DNA of 46,456 nucleotides from an uncultured Shinella sp. (GTDB lineage Bacteria; Pseudomonadota; Alphaproteobacteria; Rhizobiales; Rhizobiaceae). The stretch covers positions 1 to 46,456 of the forward strand of contig NZ_CAMLFY010000023.1 in assembly GCF_946479415.1 (NCBI RefSeq). The letters are read 5' to 3'. Shown one piece after another: positions 14,621 through 23,413 of this stretch; the stretch's first letter is position 1, and each line of letters begins with the position of its first letter. Under the pieces are notes generated by a model. The model was not told the DNA's origin and did no database searches. It saw nothing but the letters and a program-made list of their open reading frames with translations. Position numbers and translations under genes: made by a program.

Positions 14621-16564
14621 GTGCGAATGCTATCGACATCGCTTGCTGCCGTCGGTCGCCGGACGGACATCCTTTTCGCCGCGTTCTTCGCGCTGGTCGT
14701 GGCGATGATCATTCTGCCGCTGCCGACGGTGCTGATCGATGCGATGATTGCCTTCAATCTCGCCTTCGCCTTCATCGTTCTCGTCACGACGATCTATCTG
14801 CGCAATATTCTCGATATTTCCACGTTTCCCGCCGTCATCCTGATCGGCACGGTCTTCCGCCTCGCACTCACCATTTCGACCACGCGGCTTGTGCTTGCGG
14901 AAGGCAATGCCGGGGAAATCATTCATGCGTTCGGCACCTTCGTCGTCGCGGGAAATGTTCTGGTCGGCCTCGTCGTGTTCCTGATCGTGGCGCTGGTCCA
15001 GTTCATCGTGGTGACCAAGGGGGCGGAGCGGATCGCCGAGGTTGGCGCACGCTTCACGCTCGACGCCATGCCGGGCAAACAGCTCGCCATAGACAGCGAC
15101 TTGCGCAATGGCCACATCGATGGACCGACCGCGCAGAAAAGGCGCTCGAAGCTCGAACAGGAAAGCCAGTTCTTCGGCGCGATGGACGGGGCCATGCGCT
15201 TCGTCAAGGGGGATGCGATTGCCGGTCTCGTCATCGTGGCCGTCAATCTCATCGGTGGGCTTGCCATAGGCATCTTCCAGCGCGGCTTGAGTTTTTCGGA
15301 GTCGGCGCATCTCTATTCGCTGCTCTCGGTGGGCGATGGACTGGTGTCGCAGATCCCGTCGATGCTGATGGCCGTCGCCGCCGGCACCGTCGTTACGCGT
15401 GTCAGCGACGAGAAGGGGGCAAGCCTCGGAGCGGATATCGGCCGGCAGCTTTCCCGAGAACCGCGTGCACTGGCCGTGGCTGCGGCCATGACCGGGCTCA
15501 CCGGCTTCGTGCCGGGTTTTCCCAATTTCGTTTTGTGGCCCATAGCCGCCCTTCTCGCCGCGGCCGCCTTCTTCGTCTGGCGGCGCAGCCTTGCGGGCGG
15601 CGCGCAAACGGATGCCGGAGACGCTGCAACGGTCGGAGACATGCGCCCTGGCGCGCTCGACCGGACCAAATACGGCGACCCGATCGTCGCCACGGTTTCG
15701 GCAAATACGCTCGCCGCCCTCGAGGAGGCCGGGCTTGGATCGCTTCTCGAAGGACGTATCCGGGCCGTGGCCCGCATTGTGGGTGTTGCGATCACCGTGC
15801 CGACCTTCAACGTGGATCCGCGCATGGGCGATAGCCTGATCCATGTGCAGGTAGAGAATGTGCCCGCCGGATTGGTTCCGTGCGGCAGCACTGTGAAGCC
15901 CGAACGGATCGCAGACGACATCGTCCGCATCGTCCGGCGGCACGTCGGAGCAACCTTCAGCGCCGACGATGTCGCGCAATGGCTCACGAGCCTCGAGCCG
16001 CGCCTCGGAAAGCTTGCGACCGACGTGCGCGAGCAGGTCCCCACCATGGTGATGGTCGCCGTGATGCGCCGGCTGCTCGATTCCGGCGTGACGGTTTCAC
16101 AGCCTCGAGGGCTGCTGGAAACCATGCTTGCGGCCGGGGCTCTGGAGCGGGATCCGGATACGCTTGCGGAAAAGGCCCGCCGCGCACTCGGGCGCCAGAT
16201 CGCCTTTGCCCTGCTCGATCACAAGGGCATGTTGCCGGTGCTGTCTCTCGGCTCGGAATGGGAAAAGGCGGTGCGCACCTACCGCGAATCCAACGACAAA
16301 CAGGTCGAGATGGCAGCCGAAGATACGATCCGCAATCTCGCGCGCGACATGGCCGTCAATCTGGCTGCAGCCAATGCCGAGGGACGGGATCCCGTGACCG
16401 TGGTCGACGAGGCAATCCGCTTCGTCTCCCAGGCCTTCCTGATCCGGCATGGCTGCCGGATTCCCGTCCTGGCGCCCGAGGAGATCGATGAGGATATTAC
16501 CTGCGATGTCATCGGAGCGGTGGGGCGCAAGGCGGAGGATACGGGTTTAGACGTGAACGGGTGA
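14621..16564 (+). CDS. sctV: T3SS export gate protein SctV (RhcV)
   Basis: A 647-aa FHIPEP-family protein. The first 320 residues hold about eight membrane helices and the family signature FPAVILIGTVFRLALTISTT. The conserved cytoplasmic loop VTKGAERIAEVGARFTLDAM with the PGKQ motif follows, and from about residue 345 comes the nonamer-ring cytoplasmic domain. SctV is the export gate that binds chaperone-substrate complexes and uses the proton gradient. The start is GTG 14621, three bases after the SctD-like gene; ATG at 14627 would lose only two residues. Slightly short for the family (about 650-700) but complete at the C-terminus. It converges with sctU, leaving 30 bases between stops. Confidence 0.95.
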   Translation: MRMLSTSLAAVGRRTDILFAAFFALVVAMIILPLPTVLIDAMIAFNLAFAFIVLVTTIYLRNILDISTFPAVILIGTVFRLALTISTTRLVLAEGNAGEIIHAFGTFVVAGNVLVGLVVFLIVALVQFIVVTKGAERIAEVGARFTLDAMPGKQLAIDSDLRNGHIDGPTAQKRRSKLEQESQFFGAMDGAMRFVKGDAIAGLVIVAVNLIGGLAIGIFQRGLSFSESAHLYSLLSVGDGLVSQIPSMLMAVAAGTVVTRVSDEKGASLGADIGRQLSREPRALAVAAAMTGLTGFVPGFPNFVLWPIAALLAAAAFFVWRRSLAGGAQTDAGDAATVGDMRPGALDRTKYGDPIVATVSANTLAALEEAGLGSLLEGRIRAVARIVGVAITVPTFNVDPRMGDSLIHVQVENVPAGLVPCGSTVKPERIADDIVRIVRRHVGATFSADDVAQWLTSLEPRLGKLATDVREQVPTMVMVAVMRRLLDSGVTVSQPRGLLETMLAAGALERDPDTLAEKARRALGRQIAFALLDHKGMLPVLSLGSEWEKAVRTYRESNDKQVEMAAEDTIRNLARDMAVNLAAANAEGRDPVTVVDEAIRFVSQAFLIRHGCRIPVLAPEEIDEDITCDVIGAVGRKAEDTGLDVNG

Positions 16565-16594
16565 CGGCGACACCCCGCAAGCAGCCCCGCCGTT

Positions 16595-17392
16595 TCAATC
16601 CGCTTCCGGTTCGTGCCTGCGCGGTGGGCCATTGCGAATTTCTGCACCGATCTGGCGCCGGGCCGATCGGATATGGGGGTCGCCGTGGGCTTCCTTGTGT
16701 TCGCGCCGTGCCTCGGTCTTTGACATCCTATGCTCATGGCGGAACAGGACGCGTGAAATACGCAGATCGAAAAAGGCTGCAACGAGCATGATGACGGCGG
16801 AGATGACCACGATGGTGCCGACGAGGTGCACGCTGACGGCAAGGCTGCACGTCTCGCCGCAAAGCGGCGACCAGAACACGCCGTTCAGGAAATAGAGCAG
16901 GGCACCGCTACCCGCTACACCGAGCAGGACGAGCTTCGCTATGCCCTTGAGGAATTCAGCGAGACTGTTCAGGGAGACGATCTTCTTCAACCCTTCGGCC
17001 GGATTGAGGCGGGCGAAATCGAAGGACATGTGCTTCATCGAGACGGGAAGCCCGCGGGCATCGATGATGGAGACGATGACCGCGACCGAGAGACCGAGCA
17101 GGAGCGGTGCCCAGACGATCTGCAACAGGGCTGCCCCCATTTTTCCAAGCACGGATGCAAGAGCCTCGATGCCCGTCGACCCGCGGGCGATCTGCAGGGT
17201 AGCGTCGAATGCGGCTGCGAAGTCGTGCATGAGGCCGCCGATACCCCAGGCGAGCCAGATAACGATCGCGAGAACCGACAGCGCGGCGGTCATATCGCGT
17301 GATCGCGGCACCTGGCCTTCGCGGCGCAAACGATCCAGCTTCATCCGGCTCGGCGGAAGGCGTTTTTCCTCCGTGTCGTCATTCTTGCCCAA
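16595..17392 (-). CDS. sctU: T3SS export protein SctU lacking the NPTH domain
   Basis: A 265-aa member of the FlhB/YscU family. The typical N-terminus (RLRREGQVPRSRDMTAALSV), four membrane helices and the linker MSKTEARREHKEAHGDPHI then RSARRQIGAEIRNG are present. The protein then ends with PPRRHEPEAD. Full-length relatives are about 340-360 aa and continue with the NPTH autocleavage domain that switches substrate specificity. No NPTH or equivalent is found in the other frames of 16560-16700. The start is TTG 17392 with GGAGG upstream, overlapping sctT by 14 bases; the next internal ATG would cut the conserved N-terminus. Either a deletion next to sctV or a specialised short SctU. Confidence 0.9.
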   Translation of the reverse strand: MGKNDDTEEKRLPPSRMKLDRLRREGQVPRSRDMTAALSVLAIVIWLAWGIGGLMHDFAAAFDATLQIARGSTGIEALASVLGKMGAALLQIVWAPLLLGLSVAVIVSIIDARGLPVSMKHMSFDFARLNPAEGLKKIVSLNSLAEFLKGIAKLVLLGVAGSGALLYFLNGVFWSPLCGETCSLAVSVHLVGTIVVISAVIMLVAAFFDLRISRVLFRHEHRMSKTEARREHKEAHGDPHIRSARRQIGAEIRNGPPRRHEPEAD

Positions 17393-18188
17393 TGCCGGCC
17401 TCCATGAAGCCCTTTGTTTCGCCGAACGCCTCGGTCCAGATGGTGCCGAAGTAGCTTGTGGCAAAGGACGCGTAGATGACGAGCACCAGCACGACGGCGA
17501 GGTTCTTGAAGGTCGCCGCCCCGTCGTTCACGGGAAACTGTCGGGCGGAGCGGCCGACAAAGGCAAGCGACAGCTCCACGGCGCAAAGGACGACGACGAA
17601 CGGCGAGGCCAGCACGGCGCCGACGCGAAACAGGCGGGCGAAACTCTCCAGGATGATGGCGAGCCAGTCGCTTCCGGCGACCGGTGTGAGCGTGAACAGC
17701 GGCCATAGGGCAAAGGAATTGTAGAAGATCGCCACGAGATCGACGATGCCGCCGGAGGCGACGAAAATCCCCAGTGCGATCGACATCAGCAGGGAACCGA
17801 GCGGTGTCGTCTCCAAGGAATTGACCTGATCGAACAGGTTGGCGGCATTGGCGCCGCGATAGACATCGGTCATGTCGCCGGCGGCCTGCGCTGCCCAGAA
17901 GGGAAGGCCGAGACCCATGCCGAGCAATCCGCCAAAGGCAAGCTCCTTCAGGCAAAGACCTGCGACATCGAGCCAGGGCGTGCCGCCGGCGGCAAGAATG
18001 CCATAGGCATGGGAAACGGAGGGTGCCGAAAGGCCGATGGCCAAGCCGAAGCGGAGGATGCCCGTGATGTTGAACAGCGTGAACAGAGGAAAGATCACGG
18101 TTATGCCGAGCGCCCGCGCGGCGCCAAGGGCGGCTGCTGCCGGAAGGGCGGCCTGTTCGCCGACAAGGGAAAAGGGCTCCGGCGCCAT
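17379..18188 (-). CDS. sctT: T3SS export apparatus protein SctT (RhcT)
   Basis: A 269-aa membrane protein of the SpaR/YscT/FliR family, with about six hydrophobic helices and normal length (260-270). Conserved features include the GLPFWAAQAAGDMTDVYRGA region with LFDQVNSLETTPLGSL, and the C-terminal PVNDGAATFKNLAVVLVLVI. With SctR and SctS it forms the helical export-gate core inside the membrane rings. It starts eight bases after the sctS stop region, and its end overlaps the TTG start of sctU, so the export genes are translated in a chain. Confidence 0.93.
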   Translation of the reverse strand: MAPEPFSLVGEQAALPAAAALGAARALGITVIFPLFTLFNITGILRFGLAIGLSAPSVSHAYGILAAGGTPWLDVAGLCLKELAFGGLLGMGLGLPFWAAQAAGDMTDVYRGANAANLFDQVNSLETTPLGSLLMSIALGIFVASGGIVDLVAIFYNSFALWPLFTLTPVAGSDWLAIILESFARLFRVGAVLASPFVVVLCAVELSLAFVGRSARQFPVNDGAATFKNLAVVLVLVIYASFATSYFGTIWTEAFGETKGFMEAGIGQE

Positions 18189-18195
18189 CGGGCGG

Positions 18196-18465
18196 TTACC
18201 GGACCATGGTGGGAAAGTCGTTGAGGATATGGATCGAGTGTTCGACCAGTGGCGTTGCGAGCGCGCGGCCGAACACGAGCAGCAGCAGCGACACCGAAAA
18301 GAACTTTATGATCTGCGCGATGGTCTGTTCCTGGATCTGGGTCGCGGCCTGTAGCACGGCGATGACGAGCCCGATCAGCGCAGCGAAGGCGAGCACCGGT
18401 CCGGCCATGGCGAATGTGGCGAGGATGGAGCCGGTAATCTCTACGGCGAACGCGTCTTCGCTCAT
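18196..18465 (-). CDS. sctS: T3SS export apparatus protein SctS (RhcS)
   Basis: An 89-aa two-helix membrane protein of the FliQ/YscS family. The conserved core LIGLVIAVLQAATQIQEQTI is present, followed by the second helix FFSVSLLLLVFGRALATPLV. The length is exactly typical (86-90 aa). Several copies join SctR and SctT in the export-gate cone. It begins three bases after sctR ends, and sctT starts seven bases after it. Confidence 0.95.
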   Translation of the reverse strand: MSEDAFAVEITGSILATFAMAGPVLAFAALIGLVIAVLQAATQIQEQTIAQIIKFFSVSLLLLVFGRALATPLVEHSIHILNDFPTMVR

Positions 18466-18468
18466 CGG

Positions 18469-19122
18469 TCAGCCCGCATAGGAGAGAACGAGCCCCTCAA
18501 GCAGCCGCCGCCAGCCGTCAACGGCGACGAACAGCAGAAGCTTCAGCGGCGTCGAGACGACGGTGGGCGACATCATCTGCATGCCAAGCGCAACGAGGAT
18601 CGCGGAAACCGCAAAATCGATCATCAGGAAGGGCAGATAGATCAGGAAGCCGATCTGGAATGCACGCGTCAGCTCCGAGACGAGGAAGCCCGGCGTTAGA
18701 ATGGTGATGTCGTCGGGACTGGGCGGGGTTGCGGAAGGGGCGTGCCAGACCTGTCGGGAGGCCTCGACGAAGAAGCCGCGCACCTCCTCGTCCGAATAGG
18801 TCAGCATAAAAGATTTGAGTGGGCCGGACAGTTCCGCCACCCCGGCCGTCATGCCGCCGATGGTCCCGAAATCCGCGTTCGAGGCGAGAAGAATGCGCCA
18901 CGTCTCCTGCAGGATCGGATTCATGACGAAGGCCGACAGCACGATCGCGATTGCGAAAACGAGCAGGTTCGGCGGCGTCTGCTGGATGCCGATCGCGTTT
19001 CGCACGATCAGTAGGACCACGGAAATCTTGGTGAAGGATGTCGCGACGACGGCGATCACGGGCAGGGCCGAGATCACGGTCATTGCCGCCAGGCTCTGGG
19101 TGAGGGGGAACGTGCCTTCCAT
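18469..19122 (-). CDS. sctR: T3SS export apparatus protein SctR (RhcR)
   Basis: A 217-aa protein of the FliP/YscR family. The motifs ATSFTKISVVLLIVRNAIG (in the first helix pair) and the C-terminal FLPFLMIDFAVSAILVALGM, MQMMSPTVVSTPLKLLLF are hallmarks. Five SctR copies form the base of the export-gate pore. The start codon shares one base with the sctQ stop (TGATG), so translation is coupled. No signal peptide of the longer FliP type is present, as expected for T3SS members. Confidence 0.96.
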   Translation of the reverse strand: MEGTFPLTQSLAAMTVISALPVIAVVATSFTKISVVLLIVRNAIGIQQTPPNLLVFAIAIVLSAFVMNPILQETWRILLASNADFGTIGGMTAGVAELSGPLKSFMLTYSDEEVRGFFVEASRQVWHAPSATPPSPDDITILTPGFLVSELTRAFQIGFLIYLPFLMIDFAVSAILVALGMQMMSPTVVSTPLKLLLFVAVDGWRRLLEGLVLSYAG

Positions 19123-20141
19123 CAGTCGGTGAGCGCGGTTATCCGGACCGCGGCAAAACCGTCCAGCGTGACGATTTCGCCTCGGCCGATGATCCGCCCC
19201 TGGGCAACGATATCAACGGTTTCATCGAACGGCCTGTCCAGTGGAAAGACGTGTCCCTCGCCAAGCGCTTCGAGCCGGCCAAGCGGCAGCTCCACGCGGC
19301 CAGCCTCGAAGACCAGTTTGATCGGGATATCCGCGATGCTCGAGGGTTGCGGCGCGCCATGGAGTTGGTCGTCAATCGGTTCATGTAACATGAAATGCCT
19401 CATCGGGCTGGTGGGGCGTTTGAGCAGGGATTCGGTGAGCACGAAGCCTTCCAGCGTGCGGGTGCAGGCAGCGAGATAGCATTCGCCGGTCACAGCGACC
19501 GCGGTGCTCGCCATCGCGGGATCGATGACGATCGCATCGCCGGACGAAAGGCTTGCGATCTCAGCCGCCGTGAGCGTGGCATAACCTCGGCGCAGGCACA
19601 CGACCGTCGTCAAGTGCCGCAGGCTGCGAGGTGGCAGGCGTTTGGCCCATCGAGCCAGGCCGGAAAGCATGTTTGGCTCGAAGGCGCCGCACAATACGAA
19701 CGCCAGGCCGTCCCACCGCACGTCGAATGCGTAATTGATGTCGAGAGTGGTCTCGGCGAGCGGACGGATATCGTCGATGGAAAGCATGCCGCCGATCTCG
19801 TCTTCGAGACGCTTGAGAATGTCGGCCAGCAGGCATTCGAGCACGTCGGCCTGGGCGGGCGGCGACAAGCGCTCCCAGAGCACGAGCGGTTCGAGCCGCT
19901 CGATGACCAGCTGGAGCGTCTCCTTCGGCAGAAGAAGCTCTGCGGTGCTGCCGGCAACACTCGCGCGGACAGAGGTGGCTTCACCCAGCCTGCGCAGCGC
20001 GATGTCAGGGGGCAGGGGGCGAACGGAAACATCGCCATGCGGGAAGGTGATGCGCCAGGCGGGCCGGGTATCGTCGATGCAAGACGGAACCTCGTCCTGC
20101 ACGGCCGTTTTCAGTGACAGGGGGGAAGGAACGATGTTCAT
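19122..20141 (-). CDS. sctQ: T3SS cytoplasmic ring protein SctQ (RhcQ)
   Basis: A 339-aa C-ring / sorting-platform protein of the FliN/YscQ family. The C-terminal SpoA domain is visible: DIPIKLVFEAGRVELPLGRL followed by DIVAQGRIIGRGEIVTLDG. The N-terminal 230 residues are variable, as usual. The ATG at 20141 overlaps the sctN stop as ATGA, which sets the start; the much longer open frame upstream is a shadow of sctN. An internal start giving a short SpoA-only product, known for YscQ, is possible but no clear ribosome site was identified. Confidence 0.9.
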   Translation of the reverse strand: MNIVPSPLSLKTAVQDEVPSCIDDTRPAWRITFPHGDVSVRPLPPDIALRRLGEATSVRASVAGSTAELLLPKETLQLVIERLEPLVLWERLSPPAQADVLECLLADILKRLEDEIGGMLSIDDIRPLAETTLDINYAFDVRWDGLAFVLCGAFEPNMLSGLARWAKRLPPRSLRHLTTVVCLRRGYATLTAAEIASLSSGDAIVIDPAMASTAVAVTGECYLAACTRTLEGFVLTESLLKRPTSPMRHFMLHEPIDDQLHGAPQPSSIADIPIKLVFEAGRVELPLGRLEALGEGHVFPLDRPFDETVDIVAQGRIIGRGEIVTLDGFAAVRITALTD

Positions 20142-21454
20142 CGGGCGAGATCCTTCAGGCTGCCGACCGTCGTCTCGAAGGCGCAGGCGTTTTTGTGTCC
20201 GAAAAGGAAGGTGTTGATCCGGTCGCGCTTGCGGACCGCCTCGTCCGCAGCTGCGTCCTGCCCCTCGCGATATTCCCCGACCCGGATCAGCAGTTCGATT
20301 TCCCTGTAAAGGGCGAGCAGGGAGCGAACGCGGGCTGAAGCCCATTCGTGGCGCTCGTCCACGACCGAATGCATGGTGCGGCTGCGGCTTGCGAGCACGT
20401 CGATGGCGGGAAACTGCCCCGCCTGGGCAATCCGCTCGGAAAGCACGATATGGCCGTCGAGCAAGGCCCGCGTTTCCTCCGCGATGGGATCGTCCTGTTC
20501 CTCCCCCTCGACGAGTACCGTGTAGAAGGCCGTCATCGTGCCGTGGGCGCTGTTGCCGGCGCGCTCGAAGAGCTGAGGCATCGCGGCGAAGACCGAGGGT
20601 GGGAAACCCCGTCGGACGGGTGGTTCGCCCGCCGAGAGACCCACCTCGCGCAGGGCTCGCGCCATGCGGCTCACGCTGTCGACCACGAGAAGGACGCGCT
20701 TGCCCTTGTCGCGGAAATGCTCGGCGATCGTGGTTGCCGTCAACACGGCCTTGCATCGTTCGAGTGCCGGGCGGTCCGATGTCGCGACGACGAGAATTCT
20801 GTTCGTCGAATGGCCTGACGGCATCATCCGGTCCACGCATTCGCCGACCTCCCGCCCTCGTTCGCCGACAAGCGCGCAAACGACCAGATCGGCGTCGCTG
20901 TTCTCGATGATGTCGGCGACAAGCATCGACTTGCCGACGCCGGGTGAACCGAAAATGCCGATGCGCTGCCCTTCGCCGCATGTCAGCAGCCCGTCTATGC
21001 TGGGAATGCCAACCGGGAAGCTCCGCTTGACCGGGCGGCGCGAAAGAGGGTCTGCGGGTGCAGCATGGAGCGGCCGTGAGAACCGTTCATCATCCCCGGT
21101 TGGCGCCGATGTGCGCTTCAGGAGGTGTCCATGCGCATCGATGACGGAGCCGATAAGAAAATCGCCGACGACGACATGCGGCTCCTCGCCGGTCGGCACG
21201 ACTTCGGTCCGCATGGATATGCCGCGGGTATCGCCATGAAGCGAAAGGAGAGCCGTTTCACCATCGATGCCGACGACATCCGCAAGGCCGAGCCGCCCGC
21301 ACCCTGGTTCATAGAGTTCGCACAGCTCGCCGATGCGCACGGCAGGAATATTCGCCCGCACGAGCAGGCCCGAAACGCTCACGACCCGGCCGCTCTGCCG
21401 GCGTGTCCGGCTGCCGGCCAGCGTCTTCTCCAGACGCGCGAGCGCCTCAACCAT
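20138..21454 (-). CDS. sctN: T3SS ATPase SctN (RhcN)
   Basis: A 438-aa F1-like ATPase that separates chaperones from substrates and unfolds them at the export gate. Walker A is GSPGVGKS (169-176), followed by the family block VVCALVGERGREVGECV; Walker B is RVLLVVDSVSRMARALREVG, with the nearby GEPPVRRGFPPSVFA loop typical of the SctN/FliI branch. Length matches known RhcN (about 450). It overlaps sctL by eight bases and sctQ by four. All catalytic motifs appear intact. Confidence 0.97.
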   Translation of the reverse strand: MVEALARLEKTLAGSRTRRQSGRVVSVSGLLVRANIPAVRIGELCELYEPGCGRLGLADVVGIDGETALLSLHGDTRGISMRTEVVPTGEEPHVVVGDFLIGSVIDAHGHLLKRTSAPTGDDERFSRPLHAAPADPLSRRPVKRSFPVGIPSIDGLLTCGEGQRIGIFGSPGVGKSMLVADIIENSDADLVVCALVGERGREVGECVDRMMPSGHSTNRILVVATSDRPALERCKAVLTATTIAEHFRDKGKRVLLVVDSVSRMARALREVGLSAGEPPVRRGFPPSVFAAMPQLFERAGNSAHGTMTAFYTVLVEGEEQDDPIAEETRALLDGHIVLSERIAQAGQFPAIDVLASRSRTMHSVVDERHEWASARVRSLLALYREIELLIRVGEYREGQDAAADEAVRKRDRINTFLFGHKNACAFETTVGSLKDLAR

Positions 21455-22010
21455 GACCGGCGACCTCCTTTAAGGCGCCGAGCTGCTCGCGAATGCCGAT
21501 ATGGCGGCGGCCGATGGCGCTTTCCATGACCATCTCGCCCTCTTCGAGGAAACGGTCGGCAGCGACTTCGATCGAAACGTTGGTGGTGGCAAGCGCTTCC
21601 CGAACCAGCGTTTCCTCGCCGGCAGCGACACGCAAAAGGATGGGGCCGGTTTCACCTGTTTCCGTAATGGCGCGTGTGACAAGCCTGCGGCAAAGCTCCT
21701 CCGAGCCGAGGCAGCCGACGATATCCTCGACAACACGCAGGACCAGCGGCACGATACGGCCTTCCAGATCGAAAAGCCCTTTGCGTGTTTCCATCGCCGC
21801 TTCGGCAAAACATTCCGCGGATCGGCGCAGCCCTTCCGCATATCCGGCACTGAAACCCTCTTCCCGGGCGGCGTTGCGCGTTTCACGCGCCTGTGCTTGC
21901 GCTTCCGTTGCGGCCCGACGTGCCTCCTCGACGAGGGTGGCGGCATCGTGCAGCGGGCCGAATTCAGCGGCGCGAATGATCCGGCTGGGGTTCTCCGACG
22001 GCGGGCGCAT
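21447..22010 (-). CDS. sctL: T3SS ATPase regulator SctL (NolV)
   Basis: A 187-aa peripheral protein of the FliH/YscL family that anchors the ATPase to the sorting platform. It has the expected Ala/Glu-rich helical N-terminal half (AATLVEEARRAATEAQAQAR ... GYAEGLRR) and a compact C-terminal half ending IGIREQLGALKEV. The ATG at 22010 shares one base with the stop of the preceding nolU-like gene. In rhizobia this position is occupied by nolV. Weak sequence conservation is normal; position and architecture make the call. Confidence 0.88.
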   Translation of the reverse strand: MRPPSENPSRIIRAAEFGPLHDAATLVEEARRAATEAQAQARETRNAAREEGFSAGYAEGLRRSAECFAEAAMETRKGLFDLEGRIVPLVLRVVEDIVGCLGSEELCRRLVTRAITETGETGPILLRVAAGEETLVREALATTNVSIEVAADRFLEEGEMVMESAIGRRHIGIREQLGALKEVAGHG

Positions 22011-22618
22011 CAATCCTTCTCCAGGCCGAACCGGGAGATCGCCGCACCGATCTCGATCGCCGCATTCCTGAAAAGAACCGCGGAGCCGGGGGCGTCCATG
22101 CCGCCCAGCGTGGCCCGCCAAAGCCCCGCCAGACCACAATGGCTCGCCCAAAGGAAAAGAATGTGCCCGCCGTCGGCCCTCACGATCCGTTCCGTTTCCG
22201 GATTGTGCATATCCAGAACGGTGGTCGTGAGCGGAGACAAGGCTGCATGCGTAGCGGCAAAGTGTGCGGCCGTTTTGCCGAACACCGAGGTAAGTGCATC
22301 GATCGCCAGCACGGCGCCGAACGCGTGCAGATGATAGGTCAGGCCCGCGCAAACCGCCGCCATGGCGCGGTCGTCGGGGGACAGCAGGAGGAGCCGGCGA
22401 AGATCGGCGTCGGCCGTTGCCGGGTCGCCGGCAGACCCCGCCAATCGCTCGAAAAGCCGCCGCTGAAGCCTTGGGGTCGCGATGAGACGCCGGAAGAGCA
22501 CCGCATCGGCGTCATATCCTGACAGAAGAACATCGTCGGCATCGGCCGTAAGCAGAGCTGCCCGCCGTATGCCGGCATCTTCCAGATCTCTTGGGCCGTT
22601 CCCCGTGGCGCTACGCAT
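22010..22618 (-). CDS. nolU: NolU-like protein, T3SS SctK position
   Basis: A 202-aa soluble protein lying between sctJ and sctL, the place of nolU in rhizobial T3SS clusters and of SctK-like sorting-platform proteins. It is rich in Ala and Leu, mostly helical, with recognisable blocks RRLIATPRLQRRLFERLAG and LLLLSPDDRAMAAVCAGLTY then HLHAFG. No catalytic motif is seen. It is coupled to both neighbours by TGATG junctions. Name by synteny; direct function in linking SctQ and SctD is family inference. Confidence 0.75.
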   Translation of the reverse strand: MRSATGNGPRDLEDAGIRRAALLTADADDVLLSGYDADAVLFRRLIATPRLQRRLFERLAGSAGDPATADADLRRLLLLSPDDRAMAAVCAGLTYHLHAFGAVLAIDALTSVFGKTAAHFAATHAALSPLTTTVLDMHNPETERIVRADGGHILFLWASHCGLAGLWRATLGGMDAPGSAVLFRNAAIEIGAAISRFGLEKD

Positions 22619-23406
22619 CAGCCGTTTTCCTTCCGGCGTGGTGCCAGCAACAGAAGGCTTGCCGCGAGTGCAAGTACAATCGCGCCCGCGATAGTCAGGA
22701 TGCGCGTGTGGGGCAGGAAACTGAAATAGGTATCCTTGGCCCCGGCCAGTTCCACCGGCGTCGCCGGCGTTGCAGCAATGCCCGTGACCTGAGGAACGGT
22801 GCCGATCTCGGTCCACGGACTGGTCACGACGGATACGTCTTCATAGGCCAGGCCACGGATGCTGTTCAAAAGAATAGCGCGGCTTTTCATGTCGATATCC
22901 GGCAGATTTGCACCGGGGCGATATTGCAGGAGCGCGGAGGCGCGGGCCTTCTCCTTGACAAGACCGCGTCCGTTGTCTTCCGGCAGCACGACATGGACAC
23001 GAGCCGACGCGACACCATCCAGCGCCGAAAGCGTTTCAGCCAGCTGTTGCTCGACGGCAAAGCCCATGCGAGCCTTCTGTTCGAATGGCGTTACGAGGAA
23101 ACCATCTCCGGGGAAAAGGTCTGCCACTGTGCTGCGGGCCTGACGTGGCAGGCCGGCTTCCGCAAGCAGTTCGACGGCTTGTGCGTGATCCTTGGCATCG
23201 ACGGTGATGGTGAAGGTCGAATCGTCTTCCGTAAGCACAGTGACGGTGATGCCGGCCCGTTCGAGAACGACCTGAGCATCGCGTGCGTCCCTCTGATCGA
23301 GGGCCGACAGCACGTTCTCGCTGCATCCCGACAACAGAGCCGAAAGAAGCAGCAGGGCAAGGGACCGCCGGAAGGAATTTGCGCGATTTGGAACGAAGGA
23401 AGCCAT
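22618..23406 (-). CDS. sctJ: T3SS inner ring lipoprotein SctJ (RhcJ/NolT)
   Basis: A 262-aa lipoprotein of the YscJ/PrgK/FliF family. The lipobox LLSGC gives lipidated Cys28. Two ring-building domains follow, with LERAGITVTVLTEDDSTFTI, a RVHVVLPEDN strand typical of the family, and SRAILLNSIRGL. A C-terminal membrane helix lies near 235-255 with a basic tail APRRKENG. ATG 23406 is preferred; GTG 23412 two codons upstream, one base after the sctI stop, is an alternative. SctJ forms the 24-subunit inner-membrane ring with SctD outside it. Complete by length. Confidence 0.95.
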   Translation of the reverse strand: MASFVPNRANSFRRSLALLLLSALLSGCSENVLSALDQRDARDAQVVLERAGITVTVLTEDDSTFTITVDAKDHAQAVELLAEAGLPRQARSTVADLFPGDGFLVTPFEQKARMGFAVEQQLAETLSALDGVASARVHVVLPEDNGRGLVKEKARASALLQYRPGANLPDIDMKSRAILLNSIRGLAYEDVSVVTSPWTEIGTVPQVTGIAATPATPVELAGAKDTYFSFLPHTRILTIAGAIVLALAASLLLLAPRRKENG

Positions 23407-23413
23407 ATCCACC

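Noticed and set aside
14630..15979. 449-codon minus-strand frame opposite sctV
   Set aside because: Antisense of a strongly conserved FHIPEP gene; Asp/His/Arg-rich composition typical of a high-GC shadow frame and no start context.
16560..16700. Frameshift hiding the NPTH domain of SctU
   Set aside because: Both alternative minus-strand frames were read through to the sctV stop and show no NPTH or flanking conserved residues.
20142..20981. Upstream extension of sctQ to 619 codons
   Set aside because: The extension overlaps sctN in another frame and is Arg-rich; the ATGA overlap with the sctN stop marks the true start.
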